The notes under the pieces are model-generated. The model searched no databases. It was not told the DNA's origin and saw only the letters and a program-made list of their open reading frames with translations. The position numbers and the translations under genes were made by a program. From DASQZT01 sp963728965 (GTDB lineage: Bacteria > Acidobacteriota > Terriglobia > Bryobacterales > Bryobacteraceae): a stretch of DNA of 64,000 bases. The stretch is taken from NCBI GenBank assembly GCA_963728965.1, contig CAVSMH010000001.1:1-64000 (forward strand), given 5' to 3'. Shown here one piece after another: positions 1-10,003 of the stretch (its first letter is position 1; every line of letters starts with the position of its first letter).

Positions 1-96
1 AGGGAAGCGGACCCGGACGGTCTTCGTGCCGTCCGGGCCACGGAGTTGAATCGCCACCGGCCTGGTGGCGTCGAAAACAGGAGCGTTGGTGTCCAT
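1..96 (-). CDS. Phage tail-region protein, N-terminus only (runs off the left edge)
   Basis: A reading frame opens at an ATG at 96-94 and stays open to the edge, giving about 32 residues beginning MDTNAPVFDATRPVAIQL. An AAGGAC ribosome-binding site sits just upstream and overlaps the stop of the tail-tube-like gene, so the two are probably translationally coupled. Genes in this position of siphophage-like modules are often tail assembly chaperones, but too little is visible to assign a function. Confidence 0.6.
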   Translation of the reverse strand, partial: MDTNAPVFDATRPVAIQLRGPDGTKTVRVRFP

Positions 97-107
97 CGAA
101 AGTGTCC

Positions 108-1148
108 TTACGAGCAGATTGCATCCACGACGGTCTTGCCGACCGCCGTGAGGATGCCGTTCGTGACGTGGTACATCGGCAGGCACTCGACCGCGACCGT
201 GAGGATCTGGTCCGTCTCCGCGATCTCGACCACGGAGTAGGTCACCTGCTGCCACGTCAATTGGAGCGAGTTGTTCGCGTCGTACGCCAGCGTCACGACC
301 GCCGTGCCGGTGGTCTGCGCCTTGAGCTTCGTGTACTCGTCCGATCCGTTCATGAACCGCGCGACGAACTTCAGATTGCCGACGCGATTGCCGAATTCCA
401 GCCTGCCGCGGATCGCGCCGGTGGAGCCATCGCCTGCCGTCTGGAAGCCGGAGCCGGGGAAGAAGCCAGCGTCCATCCGGATATTGTTCTTCCAGCCCGT
501 TTCCAGGGAGACGATGTTCTTGTTGGTCACATAGTCCACGCCGTTGATCGAGAGCGTCAACGAAGCGGAGGGCAGGAGCTTCTCCGTGGTCGCGGCGGGC
601 ATCGTAATGCCGGTCGCGGAGTCGATAACCTTGCCGGACCCGACCAACTCGACGCTGATCTTGCTGTTGGCGCGGCCAGGACCGGAGCCGACAGTGATCT
701 GGAAGCCTTCGACGGCCAGGCCAACCGCCTGCCGGTCGAGGACGACGCCCGCACCGGGCCGGATCTGCTCGACGTACGAGAGGTACGGCAACTCCGCGGC
801 ATCGCCAGCCGCAGGCATGAGCGGAGTGCAGGTGTACACGTACGGGCCAGCACCGCTCTTGACGACCTTGCCCAACGCGAACGCAACCGCCCACGCGCCG
901 ATCTCCGCGCTGAGATACTTCTCCAGCGTGGCGTCCACGTCCCACGCCGTCTTGAACGTGGCGGTCGGGAACTCGTGGCCCTTGCCGTACTCCTCGGCGT
1001 CGTTTTCGGTCGCCAGTTTCGGGTTCGCGAGCGCGGCGTTCAACTTGCTGAACCGCCACATGTCGGCTGCAACCTGCGCCGTCGCGATATCGGCCTGCTT
1101 CTTCTTCCCGAAGCAGACCAGTACTTCCTGAAGCCTAGTCGTGGACAT
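108..1148 (-). CDS. Probable phage major tail (tail tube) protein
   Basis: A 346-residue protein without membrane segments or signal peptide. It is rich in short beta-prone stretches and Gly/Thr/Val, as in tail tube proteins, for example around 'VELVGSGKVIDS' and 'LTLSINGVDYVTNK'. It lies downstream of the head-completion genes and directly before the next tail gene, which is where the tube protein is encoded in lambda/HK97-like morphogenesis clusters. Its start overlaps the end of the 52-residue gene at 1135-1293. The tail tube role is inferred from position and size; no diagnostic motif was recognised. Confidence 0.6.
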   Translation of the reverse strand: MSTTRLQEVLVCFGKKKQADIATAQVAADMWRFSKLNAALANPKLATENDAEEYGKGHEFPTATFKTAWDVDATLEKYLSAEIGAWAVAFALGKVVKSGAGPYVYTCTPLMPAAGDAAELPYLSYVEQIRPGAGVVLDRQAVGLAVEGFQITVGSGPGRANSKISVELVGSGKVIDSATGITMPAATTEKLLPSASLTLSINGVDYVTNKNIVSLETGWKNNIRMDAGFFPGSGFQTAGDGSTGAIRGRLEFGNRVGNLKFVARFMNGSDEYTKLKAQTTGTAVVTLAYDANNSLQLTWQQVTYSVVEIAETDQILTVAVECLPMYHVTNGILTAVGKTVVDAICS

Positions 1149-1293
1149 CGGTCGTTACCTCCTCTTCGTTGGCCGGCGGTTCGCACTGGCTAAAGCCAGC
1201 CACCATAAGGGGCGTCAGCACCTCGGGTTTCGCCTCGACCTTTCGAATCTCGCCTTCGCCCCATGGCGGGCGCATATACACGAACTCAGTCAT
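1135..1293 (-). CDS. Small phage protein, 52 residues, unknown function
   Basis: A short frame starting MTEFVYMRPPWGEGEIRKVE, whose ATG overlaps the stop of the upstream tail-completion-like gene (GATGACTGA) and whose 3' end overlaps the start of the tail-tube-like gene. The tight coupling on both sides and a plausible charged composition support a real gene. It resembles small connector-type proteins only in size and place; no family was recognised. Confidence 0.5.
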   Translation of the reverse strand: MTEFVYMRPPWGEGEIRKVEAKPEVLTPLMVAGFSQCEPPANEEEVTTDVHD

Positions 1294-1762
1294 CGCCAAT
1301 CTCCGTGAACGTGATGGGTACTTCGAAATAGTCCAGCCCCTCGGCATCCGGTCTGCCGTTGAATCAAGGGCAGGTCCATCGGGTAGAAGGAGGGATGGAC
1401 CGTGGTGTTCAGCATCTGCTGCCCACTGGCGGTCGGGACGCCTTTGGTGATCAATCGGAACAGCCGGTAGTACGGCGTTGGGCGGGTCGCCATCGAACGT
1501 CTCGCGCGCCCGCAGGAACAGCGTCACCTGGTGCTTCCACACATCCATGCCGCCGAACGAACCGGGTCCCGTGCCCTGCCAGACCGCCATGATAGACGGC
1601 GCGGGCATCTGGTGGATCGCGTGCGTGAGGCTGACATGCTTCGGGTACTGGTCGTGGTAGGCGTAGATCCGTTCCGGATCGCCGGCCATCTCGTCAACCA
1701 GATCCGGGAATGTCTCGCAGCATGGCGACCAGGTTGTCTACCAGATTAGAGGTGTCGATCAT
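1286..1762 (-). pseudogene. Phage tail-completion/terminator-like protein, broken by frameshifts
   Basis: Coding signal moves through several frames. It starts at an ATG at 1762 (MIDTSNLVDNLVAMLRD), shifts near 1706 into the frame reading MAGDPERIYAYHDQYP, shifts again near 1490 into one reading YYRLFRLITKGVPTA, and ends near 1286 with DYFEVPITFTEIGDD. The joined protein would be about 158 residues. Size and position between the gp10-like and tube genes fit a tail terminator. At least three single-base shifts are needed, so this is a young pseudogene or contains assembly indels. Confidence 0.6.
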
Positions 1763-2213
1763 GTTGCTTACCGCCAAGGCTGCGCTCCAGGATGAGTTTC
1801 GGGGCCATCTCTCTGAGTACCCGCCGCGCGGACTCCGCCACCGCCACCTTGTTCTTCGGCGAGAACACCACCCATGGCTCGATCTTCTGGTTGATCCACG
1901 CCTTCAGCCGGTCCTTGCGAGTGGAGTTGCTGGCCTTCGCCTTGTTATCCGATACCGTGCGCACCTGAAAGTTCCGCAGCATGTCGCCGGTCATCATCAG
2001 GTTGCGACGGTTCCCCCTGCCGAGTTTCGTTTTCTGGATCGCATACCGTTTGGTGAGTGGCTTCGCGGCGGAATCGGTCGGACCTTGCGCGGCCGCCAGG
2101 CGGTTCTTGACGGCGGCCACGCCAACAGTCCCGATCTTGAACATGGACTGCTGGCGGAAGTTCATCTGATCGATCCGAACCTGCTTCTTGTAGAACACCC
2201 GTACCGATGCCAT
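1746..2213 (-). CDS. HK97 gp10-like head-tail/tail protein
   Basis: About 155 residues from MASVRVFYKKQVRIDQMNF. The start at 2213 was chosen because it forms a TGATG overlap with the preceding gene; the frame is open further upstream. It is basic and helix-rich in the N-terminal half, with no Cys pairs or membrane segment. Place (after the head-tail joining gene, before the tail completion gene) and size match the HK97 gp10 family, which connects head and tail. The family call rests mainly on order. Its 3' end overlaps the start of the next gene. Confidence 0.6.
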   Translation of the reverse strand: MASVRVFYKKQVRIDQMNFRQQSMFKIGTVGVAAVKNRLAAAQGPTDSAAKPLTKRYAIQKTKLGRGNRRNLMMTGDMLRNFQVRTVSDNKAKASNSTRKDRLKAWINQKIEPWVVFSPKNKVAVAESARRVLREMAPKLILERSLGGKQHDRHL

Positions 2214-2518
2214 CAGGTCTTCTCTCGAATGGAAAGCCAGCAACCGCCGGCGGGATCGTTCAGTACTTCGAAAACGGTGTAGGCTGCGCCGTCGACGGTG
2301 ACCTCATCACCGTGATCAGGCGGCGTCGAAAAACTGGACAGTGCCACGAACAGCCGCGCGTACACGGTGTCGGGGTGGCGTTGCTCGTCGGTCCTCTTGT
2401 CTAGGATGCCGATGACCGTGAATGGATCACCTGCGCCCTGCTGGTAAGAAACCGGCTGGCCGAACGCGGCCAGGATAGCCGCGTTCGCCAAACCGGACTG
2501 TTGTGACCACGCCGCCAT
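2213..2518 (-). CDS. Phage head-tail joining (adaptor/stopper-like) protein
   Basis: A 101-residue protein with a small beta-barrel type pattern. The central part reads FTVIGILDKRTDE and the C-terminus VDGAAYTVFEVLNDPAGGCW, which is typical of head-tail connector proteins that have a nucleotide-free OB-like barrel. It follows the DUF2190 capsid accessory gene by four bases and overlaps the next gene by one base, so it is part of the late operon. Function is inferred from size, pattern and order. Confidence 0.65.
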   Translation of the reverse strand: MAAWSQQSGLANAAILAAFGQPVSYQQGAGDPFTVIGILDKRTDEQRHPDTVYARLFVALSSFSTPPDHGDEVTVDGAAYTVFEVLNDPAGGCWLSIREKT

Positions 2519-2522
2519 GGGA

Positions 2523-3237
2523 TTACGCCGCGGCGGTGGCGTAGAGCGCCCAGACCTCGATAACGCCCGCGGTCAAGGGGCCGGTGGCGATCGTGACGTT
2601 GATCTTGCCGGCCGCAGACATCTTGAACGGGTGTCGCGACGGCAGTGGGTACGACCAACGCGTTCGTCCCGAGCGACGCCTTGGCAGTGGCAGCCAGGAT
2701 GCTGGCGGCACCGGAACCGGCAACGGTTCCAATCGAGACCGTGGCCGCTCCGGCCGCCGCGACAGCGGTAGTCGAGACCACGCCGCCCCCGAACACGACA
2801 GCGTTGATCGGGATGGTGTCGCTGACCGTCGGCGTGCAGGATGCGCCGCCATCCACGCTGAAGTCGTATTTGGCATACGCCACCTTGAGGCCGTGCGCCT
2901 GCCCCGAAAAGCCGGGCACGCTAAACAGGTTGACCCGCACAACGGCTGCGCCCGTCGCGGCGGCCACCTCGACCGCTCCGATCAGCAGGTTGCTGCCGAC
3001 CGTGGACGTCACCTTCTTCGCCGTGTCGTCCCAGTAGGCCAAATCGCCCTGCGCAAAGGTGCTGGCGTCCTTGGCGAGGTCGTAGACACCCTCGACCTCG
3101 CACTCGACATTGTTGCCCGAGAGTGCGTCGATGGCGGCCACACCGAAGACGTTGCCCACCTTGAAGCCGCCCCCGGAGAGCACGTCATAGGGCGCCGCGA
3201 GGGTGAGATTGTCACCGCTTTTCACGAAATTGATCAT
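2523..3237 (-). CDS. DUF2190-family capsid-associated protein (one frameshift)
   Basis: It starts at MINFVKSGDNLTLAAPYDV with a strong AAGGAG ribosome-binding site just upstream. The first 110 residues carry the DUF2190 pattern (GGGFKVGNVFGVAA, then AQGDLAYWDDTAKKVT). These proteins sit beside major capsid genes and are thought to decorate or stabilise the capsid. An Ala/Thr/Val-rich C-terminal extension follows. The frame shifts near 2635 and the gene ends VIEVWALYATAAA at 2523. The length is not a multiple of three because of that shift. Confidence 0.75.
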
Positions 3238-3283
3238 GATTCTTTTCTCCTTTTCGTTGCCTCGGAATGTTGACTCAACCGCC

Positions 3284-5354
3284 CTACGCCGCGGTGTTCT
3301 TCTGCAAGCCGCGGAAGTCGATCGCCGCGGCAGCAAAATCCAGACGAGCCTTGATCTCGACGCCGTCCACCTCGAAGCCCTGCCGGGTCTCGATGTAGAC
3401 ACCCTGCTGCCCCTCGAGATAGCAATACTCGATCGTGTCAATCGAGCTCGGGTCGGCCGCCGTGTACCAGTTCGTGTCGCCGACGCTCGCCACCGCATCG
3501 AGGCGGGGCTCCACGATCGGCACCATGGCGCGCACGAAGGCGGGCACATCGGCGGAAGATGCGGTTGCCGCCAGGTTGATGGGGTTGGTGATCTGGACCG
3601 CAATGCCCTCGAGCGCCGCCGGGATGATCAGGTACTTGGGAATCAGGTTCAGGATCGTGCCCTTGGGCGCAGTCTGCTTGCGCATCGCCTTGCGCGCGGC
3701 GGTGATGTTGGCCACGGCCGCGAGGCCATTGGTGGCCGTCAGGTTCTTGTGCGTCGCGTGGAACAGCGGCAGGCCATCGGCCATGTTCGCGTTCGCCGTG
3801 ATCACGGCCCACACGGTGTCGCTCTCGAGGGTGGCGGCCGCGATGCCCAATCCGGCGGGAATCCGCGTCAACGCCTGGAGGTCGTCGTTGAGAACCACCT
3901 TGCGGGTGATCGGCACGATTCCGCCCCAGGTCGTGAGCGCGTAGGATTCCTTCGAGTCGCCCAGATAGATGCGGACGAACTCCCCGTTTTCGTTGGTCTT
4001 CTGCAAGGCGGCGATGTCGCTCAACTGGATGCGATTCACCGGCTTGAAGTCGGCCGCGGTGACCTGCCGGCAGAACGGCACGAAGGTGCGGGGCGCCGCC
4101 TCATACGCCTGGCGCAGGGTCTTGTTGGCGACGTTCGCCAGGATGTTGGGGAAGTCGCTGGTGGTCATGGCGCCATCGAAATACTCGGACGCCCCGTGCC
4201 GACCCTGGAGCGCCACACGAGCGATCTCGTGCCGGTCCATTCCGCGCGTTTTCACGCCGGCGGCATTCAGGCATTCGCGCGCCATGTCCACCAGCGTGAG
4301 CCCGGCAAATTCCCGGCCCTTTTCCGACCAGCTCGCGGGGCGCGCGAGGGTTGCCCCTCAAGAGCAACGCAGCCTCCATCCCTTCGCGCCGTTTGTCCAC
4401 CTCGTCCTTGCCGCCGAAATGGGGCGGGTTAATCGGAACGGTGGGATTCTTCCGGTACTCGGCATCGAGCTTCGTCATGATGCGCTCACGAGCGACGTCG
4501 ACGGACACGCCCTCGTCAATCAGCGCGGCGAGGAAGCTCTCCTCCACCTTGAATGGGCCGGTCGCGATCGCGCGAATGGTGCTGGCGCGCAACCGCTCCG
4601 CCTTCACCGCCTCGTCGCGCGCGGCGGCGAGGGCAACTTCGTTTTGACGGGCCTCTACGCCCGGGTCCTGCGTGGTCGTTTCCATCTCAGGTTTCTCCTT
4701 TGTCTGGGCAGATGCCCGTTCGGGTTCAACTACACTCGGTGGCGCCGGTGGCGTTACCGCCGCCGACATGAAATTGGTGGCCGCATCGGCGGCCACGGAC
4801 ACGAGGGAGATCTCGAACGGTTCCCAATCCGTCGCGGTGAATTCCCTGCGTTCCTGGCCCTTCGGCGTGGTGTCGACCTTCTTGTAGATCCACATGCCGG
4901 GGCTGAGGTTCTGAATGATGCCGCCCTTCACGTCGTTCCAGATCGCAGTCACGGCATCGCGTTTGCTGAACTGGATCGTGGCCAGGCCGGTGGATTTCTT
5001 CGCCCATGCTTTGCGCACCACGCCCAGTTGACTCTCGACGCCGTACGCGCTGTGCGAGTCCAGTACGGGACCGCCGTTATTCAGGCGATCCATACGGCAG
5101 CCTTTCATGTCGAGGATGAGGTCGTATTCCTCGCCAGTGCGCCAGTCGAAACGCGGCACCTTGGCGCCCGTGTACCAGACGGCATCGATGGTGCGGGCAT
5201 CGTCATTGGCCGATGGCGGAGCGAAGGTCGCCGCAACCGTGAAGCGCTCGACTTGGAATTCCGCGGTCTCCTGTTGAGGTTCGGGCTGCGCCGCAGCAGC
5301 GATGACCTCCACCGGGGCGGTCTCCGGCGCTGTCCCCGTGATTTCTTCGGGCAT
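3284..5354 (-). CDS. Prohead protease-major capsid protein fusion (one frameshift)
   Basis: The N-terminal 210 or so residues look like an HK97/Mu-type prohead protease: candidate catalytic His in 'VLDSHSAYG' and Ser in 'FEISLVSVAAD'. An acidic linker rich in Ala and Glu follows, then a capsid part with motifs such as 'TTSDFPNILANVANKTLR' and a C-terminus ending FRGLQKNTAA. The frame changes near 4310-4330, between 'EAALLLRGN' and 'VDMARECLNAAG'. Joined, it is about 690 residues, the usual length of annotated protease-capsid fusions. The protease would mature the procapsid from the same polypeptide as the shell protein. Confidence 0.85.
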
Positions 5355-5381
5355 AAAGAACTCCTTCCTGTAGCTGTTGAT

Positions 5382-6941
5382 TTACGAGGCGTAGGTGCGG
5401 GTGGGCGAATCCCACTGCCGGGCTGAATGCTTCACCGTGCCAGTCTGCTTCACGGCTGGCGCCGGCGACTCGCCTCCGCCAGTTTGCTGCTCGACGCCTT
5501 TGTCGTTCACCTTGCGCGGATCGCAATCCAGGATGATCTGCAGTTCGTCGAGCAACTCGTTCATCCGCTTGATTTCCTGCAACTGCTTCTCGGGATCGTA
5601 GCCGTTCTGTGCGATCGCCTCGGACAACGTCAACGTGCCCGTGCGGATGCGCTTCAACTCGGCCATAGCATCCTTCAGCGGATCCACGGATTCGAACTTC
5701 GGCGCCGTCCATTGCACGCCATAGTTGGCCTCGGGGATCTTTCCGATGAAGACCAGGGTGTCGATGAACCTGCGCCACGTCGGCCGGCAGTACATCGGGA
5801 TCAGCGTCAACCACCGGAACGCCTCGATGGCGTTACGGAACCCCAGCATGCCCGCTCGATAGGAGGAGTAGTTGACGTTGGACAAATCCCCGGAGAGCAA
5901 CTCATAGGGAACGTCGATACCGGCGCCGATCCCCTGGAGTTCCGTCATGAGGTATTCGCGATACCCGCCGGCCGGCGACGGCGCGTTGAACTTGATGTCC
6001 TCGCCGGGCTTCAGATACTCGATCATGCCGGGGTACATCCGCTCGAGCGTGTTGCCGGTTTTGGGGTCGGTGGACTTCGCACCGAGCGGCAAGCCACCCG
6101 AACCCTCGGGACGCGTCACGATTCCCGCCAGGCACGCCTCCGTCTTCTTCCGCATGCGCTCCGCGTCGCGATAATCGTCGAGGTCCCGCATCGCGAGCAT
6201 GACGGGCGCCAGCCATGGCACGCCGCGCACCTGGCCGGGCCGCAGGATGCAGTAGGTGTGCATCACTTGCGAGGCGGGCACTGGCTGGCTCAGAAGTCCC
6301 CCGTACGGATTCAGCAGGTAGACGCCACCCGGGTGATAGTTATAGAGCCAGTACGACTCGCGCTGCCCGAAAAGGTTGAATTGAACGCCCTGGATGATGT
6401 GCCCAGTCGCGATGCCCATGGTCCTGGAGACATCCAGGAAGTCCCCTTCCAGCACCTGCAACTGGAGTGGGACACGGAAATTGTCCTGCGGCAACCGCGG
6501 CCGGAACCGGACGATACCGTCACCGCTCTCGGCGGTCGTGCGCACGATGAGCGCCTGCATCCCGTAGAAATCCAACTGCCCGCCCGGATCGCAGTTCTCA
6601 GCGAAGTAGAGCCACTCGGCGTCGATGATCTTGTCGAGCTCCGGCGTTCCCGTCTTCGCCTGGGGAACGATCCCGGTTCCCACCGTGTTCCCGACCAGTT
6701 CGGCGATGGCCTTGCTGGCGTACGGATTATTGCGCAGCAGATCGCGCGACCGGTTGCGCAGACTGATCAGGGAGGCGCCGATCTCGGTGTTCGCGTCGCC
6801 GCCGGCCGCCACCCACCCATCCGTGCGGCGCCCCGACTTCGCGCCGTCATACGCGAACGTCTCTGTCGCCGCGCGGAACCGCGCGCGCCGATATGCCCGC
6901 TCGGGCGAGAAGTAGCCGATCACTTTGTCGAGGGCGTTCAT
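5382..6941 (-). CDS. Phage portal protein, lambda family
   Basis: A complete 519-residue frame. Recognisable lambda-type portal features are the N-terminal helix region with 'RNRSRDLLRNNPYASKAI', 'VQFNLFGQRESYWLYNYHP', 'PGQVRGVPWLAP' and 'PYELLSGDLSNVNYSSYRA'. Portals form the dodecameric ring through which DNA is packaged and to which the terminase docks. The gene begins directly after the gpW-like gene and ends 27 bases before the protease-capsid gene. It is intact, unlike several neighbours. Confidence 0.92.
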   Translation of the reverse strand: MNALDKVIGYFSPERAYRRARFRAATETFAYDGAKSGRRTDGWVAAGGDANTEIGASLISLRNRSRDLLRNNPYASKAIAELVGNTVGTGIVPQAKTGTPELDKIIDAEWLYFAENCDPGGQLDFYGMQALIVRTTAESGDGIVRFRPRLPQDNFRVPLQLQVLEGDFLDVSRTMGIATGHIIQGVQFNLFGQRESYWLYNYHPGGVYLLNPYGGLLSQPVPASQVMHTYCILRPGQVRGVPWLAPVMLAMRDLDDYRDAERMRKKTEACLAGIVTRPEGSGGLPLGAKSTDPKTGNTLERMYPGMIEYLKPGEDIKFNAPSPAGGYREYLMTELQGIGAGIDVPYELLSGDLSNVNYSSYRAGMLGFRNAIEAFRWLTLIPMYCRPTWRRFIDTLVFIGKIPEANYGVQWTAPKFESVDPLKDAMAELKRIRTGTLTLSEAIAQNGYDPEKQLQEIKRMNELLDELQIILDCDPRKVNDKGVEQQTGGGESPAPAVKQTGTVKHSARQWDSPTRTYAS

Positions 6942-7136
6942 CTAGTCCCTGCTGTGCATGGCCAAGCTGAAAGAGGATGGCGTCGTACCCGAGGCGTTGG
7001 CGATCGCGGCTTCGATGTCGGCGAGCGCCTTCCGCATATCATCGACGCTGGTGTACTCAACCGCGCGGTCGGTGAACTGTACACGGCGCGTGCCACTGAA
7101 GATTGCGCGCTGCAGCGCGTCGCGCATCGCTTGCAA
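6942..7136 (-). CDS. gpW-like head-tail joining protein (TTG start)
   Basis: About 64 residues reading MRDALQRAIFSGTRRVQFTD, then YTSVDDMRKALADIEAAI, the classic pattern of the lambda gpW family that sits between large terminase and portal genes. No ATG lies at the expected N-terminus: TTG at 7136 or the ATG at 7127 is the best available start, and an in-frame stop from the terminase lies just upstream. The original start may have been lost through the same indel problem seen in the terminase tail. Confidence 0.75.
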   Translation of the reverse strand: MQAMRDALQRAIFSGTRRVQFTDRAVEYTSVDDMRKALADIEAAIANASGTTPSSFSLAMHSRD

Positions 7137-7151
7137 GTTCCGATAGTTGGA

Positions 7152-9091
7152 TCATTTGAACCAGTTCCTGCCACCGCCGCGCGGCCCCCAAAAGTCATCG
7201 CGGAGCGCCCAAGTACCGTCACCGGTGCGGACTGGTCGGCGGCGGTCGCCGGGGTGGTCCCCTCGAGTGCTGCCCAATCCTCGTCCGAGAAGCGATCGAT
7301 TCCACAGACCGCCGCAGCCGCGCGGCAGAGCACCGCGAGGTCGAGTGGTTCGTTCCTGACCGATTTGTCGGGTATCCACTCCACCTTGCCGCTGGACCGG
7401 ATAATCCGCGACTCGGAGCAGAGCCCGCGATAGAAGTCCTGATCCTTGTAGGCGTAGTGCTGGTATCCGGGTGGATACGTGCCATCGTCTGGCAGCACGA
7501 TCCGCAGCCAGTCGTAGAACTCCTGCTTCGCCCAGTGCGTGCCAATGTGCCAGATCCGGACGTTTTGCCGCTTGCGCGAAGCGTCGGTAGGCGACACCGA
7601 CGCAATCAGTTTCAGGAAGTCAGGCTTGCCCTTGGTAGCCACCACGGTACGTGGCGCAGCTATAGCGTCGCCGGCTGGCCCGTGCGCCGGTTGCGGGTGG
7701 CGCGCGGCAAACTCGTACACCATCTGCGGCCGGAAGCCCGAGTCGATCGTCATGGCCATGATCGGCATGGTGCCGCCTGACTCGCGCGGCCAGTCCACCG
7801 CGAGCAGTGCTTCCAATTCCTGCCAGACCTCGGGCGAGGACGTTTTGAGGGCTTGGCCGTTTTGGTCGGGCACCTGGATTACCCGGTAGTCCACCGACCA
7901 GGATTCCTTCCCCCGGCCATACGCCTTGATCTCCACCTCGAGCCGGTCATCCTGCACGTCGACGCCAGCCACCAGCAGCGATCCCTTCACCGGCACGATT
8001 CCGAGCTCGTAATCCTCGCGCCGCAGATAGACCTTTTCCCAATCTGGCGCCGACCCGCGTTCCGTCCAGAGTTCCGCCAGCACCGTGTTCAGGAACGCTT
8101 TGAGCGTCTCCGTCGATTCCTTGGCGACCAGGAACTCCGCGGCAATCGTTCCCCAGGACCGCTTCGGGGAGATCAACTGCGACACCCGGAATCCCGGAAT
8201 CGGCGACCCAGGATTCTGCGGACGGTACTCGCCGCGTTCCACCATCCACGATTTCTGGTTGTGCGGGATGAGTTCCTTGCACTCCTCGCAGCAGTAGGCG
8301 GCCTTCTCAGGCTCGCCCTCTGGCCACACCAGCCCGCCGTCGGTGCCGTCGCTGAACACCAGGATCTGGAAGTGGTTGCATTTCGGGCACGGCACGAAGT
8401 ACTCGCGCTGGTCGCTCGTGTTCCATGCCGCCTGGATCCGGCTCTCCCCGTCAACCGTCGGCGTCGAGCACATGATTACCTTCTTGTTGTGCTCAAACTC
8501 TCCGGTGCGCTGCATCGCCAGCGATACCGGATCGCCCTCCGATCCTGCGCTGGTGGGATACCTGTCAATCTCATCCAGCAACAGATACCGGATCGGACGC
8601 ATGGCCAGGCCGGACGGCGAGATGGCGCCTGTGAAGGTGATGTGCCCGGACCCGTTGGCGAACACCTTGTGCATCGCCGTGTTGTTTGAATCGCGCGACT
8701 TCACCGCGGCGAGCTTCCCCTTGAGCGCGGGTGAATGTCGGAACAACGGTGCGACGCGATCCTTGGAAAGCGCCTTGGCATCCTCCGATCGCGGTTCCAC
8801 CGCAAGCGTCGGGCCCGGATCTACATCCGCGATGTAGCCCAGGAAGTTCACCATGATGCTCGTCTTAAGCATCTGTGCCGCGCTCATTAATACCACCTGC
8901 TTGCACGGATGCGACGGGCTGAGGACGTCCATCGGTTCCCGCTGGTACGGTCGGGTGTGCCATTGGCCCCGTTCCGCCGACCCAGATCCGGTGAGCACCA
9001 CGTTCTCGTCAGCCCACTGCGACACGGAGATGTCCCGTGGTGGCAGCAGCGCCTCCGCTCCAACCTGATACATCGAGAATGGTGCGTCCAT
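7152..9091 (-). CDS. Terminase large subunit, GpA family (frameshift near the C-terminus)
   Basis: The ATP-driven DNA-packaging motor. Seen in order: an N-terminal 'ISVSQWADENVVL', a Walker A-like 'SAAQMLKTS' near residue 70, Walker B 'LLLDEIDRYP' near 172, a zinc-binding pair (CPKC and CCEEC) around 235-275, and a nuclease half with 'GVDVQDDRLEVEI'. The long open frame runs on to 6938, but the family-like ending DDFWGPRGGGRNWFK lies in another frame and stops at 7152. A single shift near 7215 therefore probably separates the true C-terminus. It overlaps the small subunit gene by one base. Confidence 0.9.
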
Positions 9092-9645
9092 CAGTAACCT
9101 GCGTCCGAGATGGCCTTCGCCATCTTGCGGCGTAAGGCGTTCGTTTCACCAACGAGGATCCGGTGAATCTCCGCTTCGGCTTTCGCCGCGGCGACCAGTG
9201 GCGCGACGCGATCTGGATATGCTGACAGCGCATCTCCGACGATCGCGGACCAATGCGCCGCATACTCGCCGGCCTTGGTCGCCTGGATCAGTTTTCCGGC
9301 CCGCTCCTCATACTCCAACTGCGCCGTCTTCGCCTTGAACGTCTCGCTCACGGCGCGGGCCCGGAGATATGCAGCAACGGGGTCGCTCGATACGTCCGGC
9401 TGGCCCGGCATACCCAAACCGCCACGCGGCTGGGGAGGTGCACTGGGCGTCGCGACCTGCGGTCTGGTCGCCTGATGCAGAGTCTTGCCGGCGAACGTGT
9501 TCCTTTCCCACTCCTGGTTTGCCCGCTCCGGATCGATGGTCCCGTCCGCGTTCGGAGTGATCCGCTTGGTCTTGATCGCCTTCTGCACGGCGCTGAGGGC
9601 AACACCGCGCAACCTTGCGTACGCCCGCTGAGAAACTCCTGTCAT
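9091..9645 (-). CDS. Terminase small subunit-like protein
   Basis: A 184-residue protein. The N-terminus 'SQRAYARLRGVALSAVQKAI' looks like a winged-helix DNA-binding domain of the Nu1/DUF1441 type, followed by a Pro-rich linker and a long charged helical C-terminal part (AKTAQLEYEERAGKLI). This is the layout of small terminase subunits that recognise the packaging site and recruit GpA. It directly precedes the large subunit gene. Its 5' side faces the divergent plus-strand cassette at 9.75 kb, with about 100 bases between them that should hold promoters for both directions. Confidence 0.8.
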   Translation of the reverse strand: MTGVSQRAYARLRGVALSAVQKAIKTKRITPNADGTIDPERANQEWERNTFAGKTLHQATRPQVATPSAPPQPRGGLGMPGQPDVSSDPVAAYLRARAVSETFKAKTAQLEYEERAGKLIQATKAGEYAAHWSAIVGDALSAYPDRVAPLVAAAKAEAEIHRILVGETNALRRKMAKAISDAGY

Positions 9646-9746
9646 ATGGACACCGGGCCGTCAGCAACCCGTGTCACGCCGCCATTGAATCTTTCTTCCG
9701 GAAAGTCGAACTTCGGCCTTGCTTTCCGCCGCCACTGAAGTGATGT

Positions 9747-10001
9747 ATGTGTTCGATGCCACGCACCACCAAGACCACCAAGCAAACCGCCGCCGCCTGC
9801 TACGCGGAACGCCACGCCGAGTGCCAGGACCTGCTGAAGCGCATCGCCAGCCGCCTGGAGCAGCACCAAAAGGACCAAGCTCAGGAGCCCGCCAATTGGG
9901 GCTACCCTGGCGACCTCGGCCGCGTCACCGAGGAACTGGCATACGTCCTCGCCAGCCTCGGCGACCGTAGCGCGGTGGATGCCAAAGGACTGGAGTACTA
10001 A
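9747..10001 (+). CDS. Small plus-strand phage protein, unknown function
   Basis: 84 residues (or 81 from the second ATG at 9756), beginning around MPRTTKTTKQTAAACYAERH. It has a helical, charged middle (DLLKRIASRLEQHQKDQAQ). It is the first of three co-directional genes on the strand opposite to the phage late genes, with two bases between it and the next gene. No family was recognised. Compact helical proteins of this kind in cassettes next to DUF3489 genes are common in mobile elements, but the role is unknown. Confidence 0.55.
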   Translation: MCSMPRTTKTTKQTAAACYAERHAECQDLLKRIASRLEQHQKDQAQEPANWGYPGDLGRVTEELAYVLASLGDRSAVDAKGLEY

Positions 10002-10003
10002 CC

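Noticed and set aside
102..1193. A 363-residue plus-strand frame opposite the tail-tube-like gene
   Set aside because: Arg/Asp-rich antisense composition and no match to any fold; the minus frame fits the operon.
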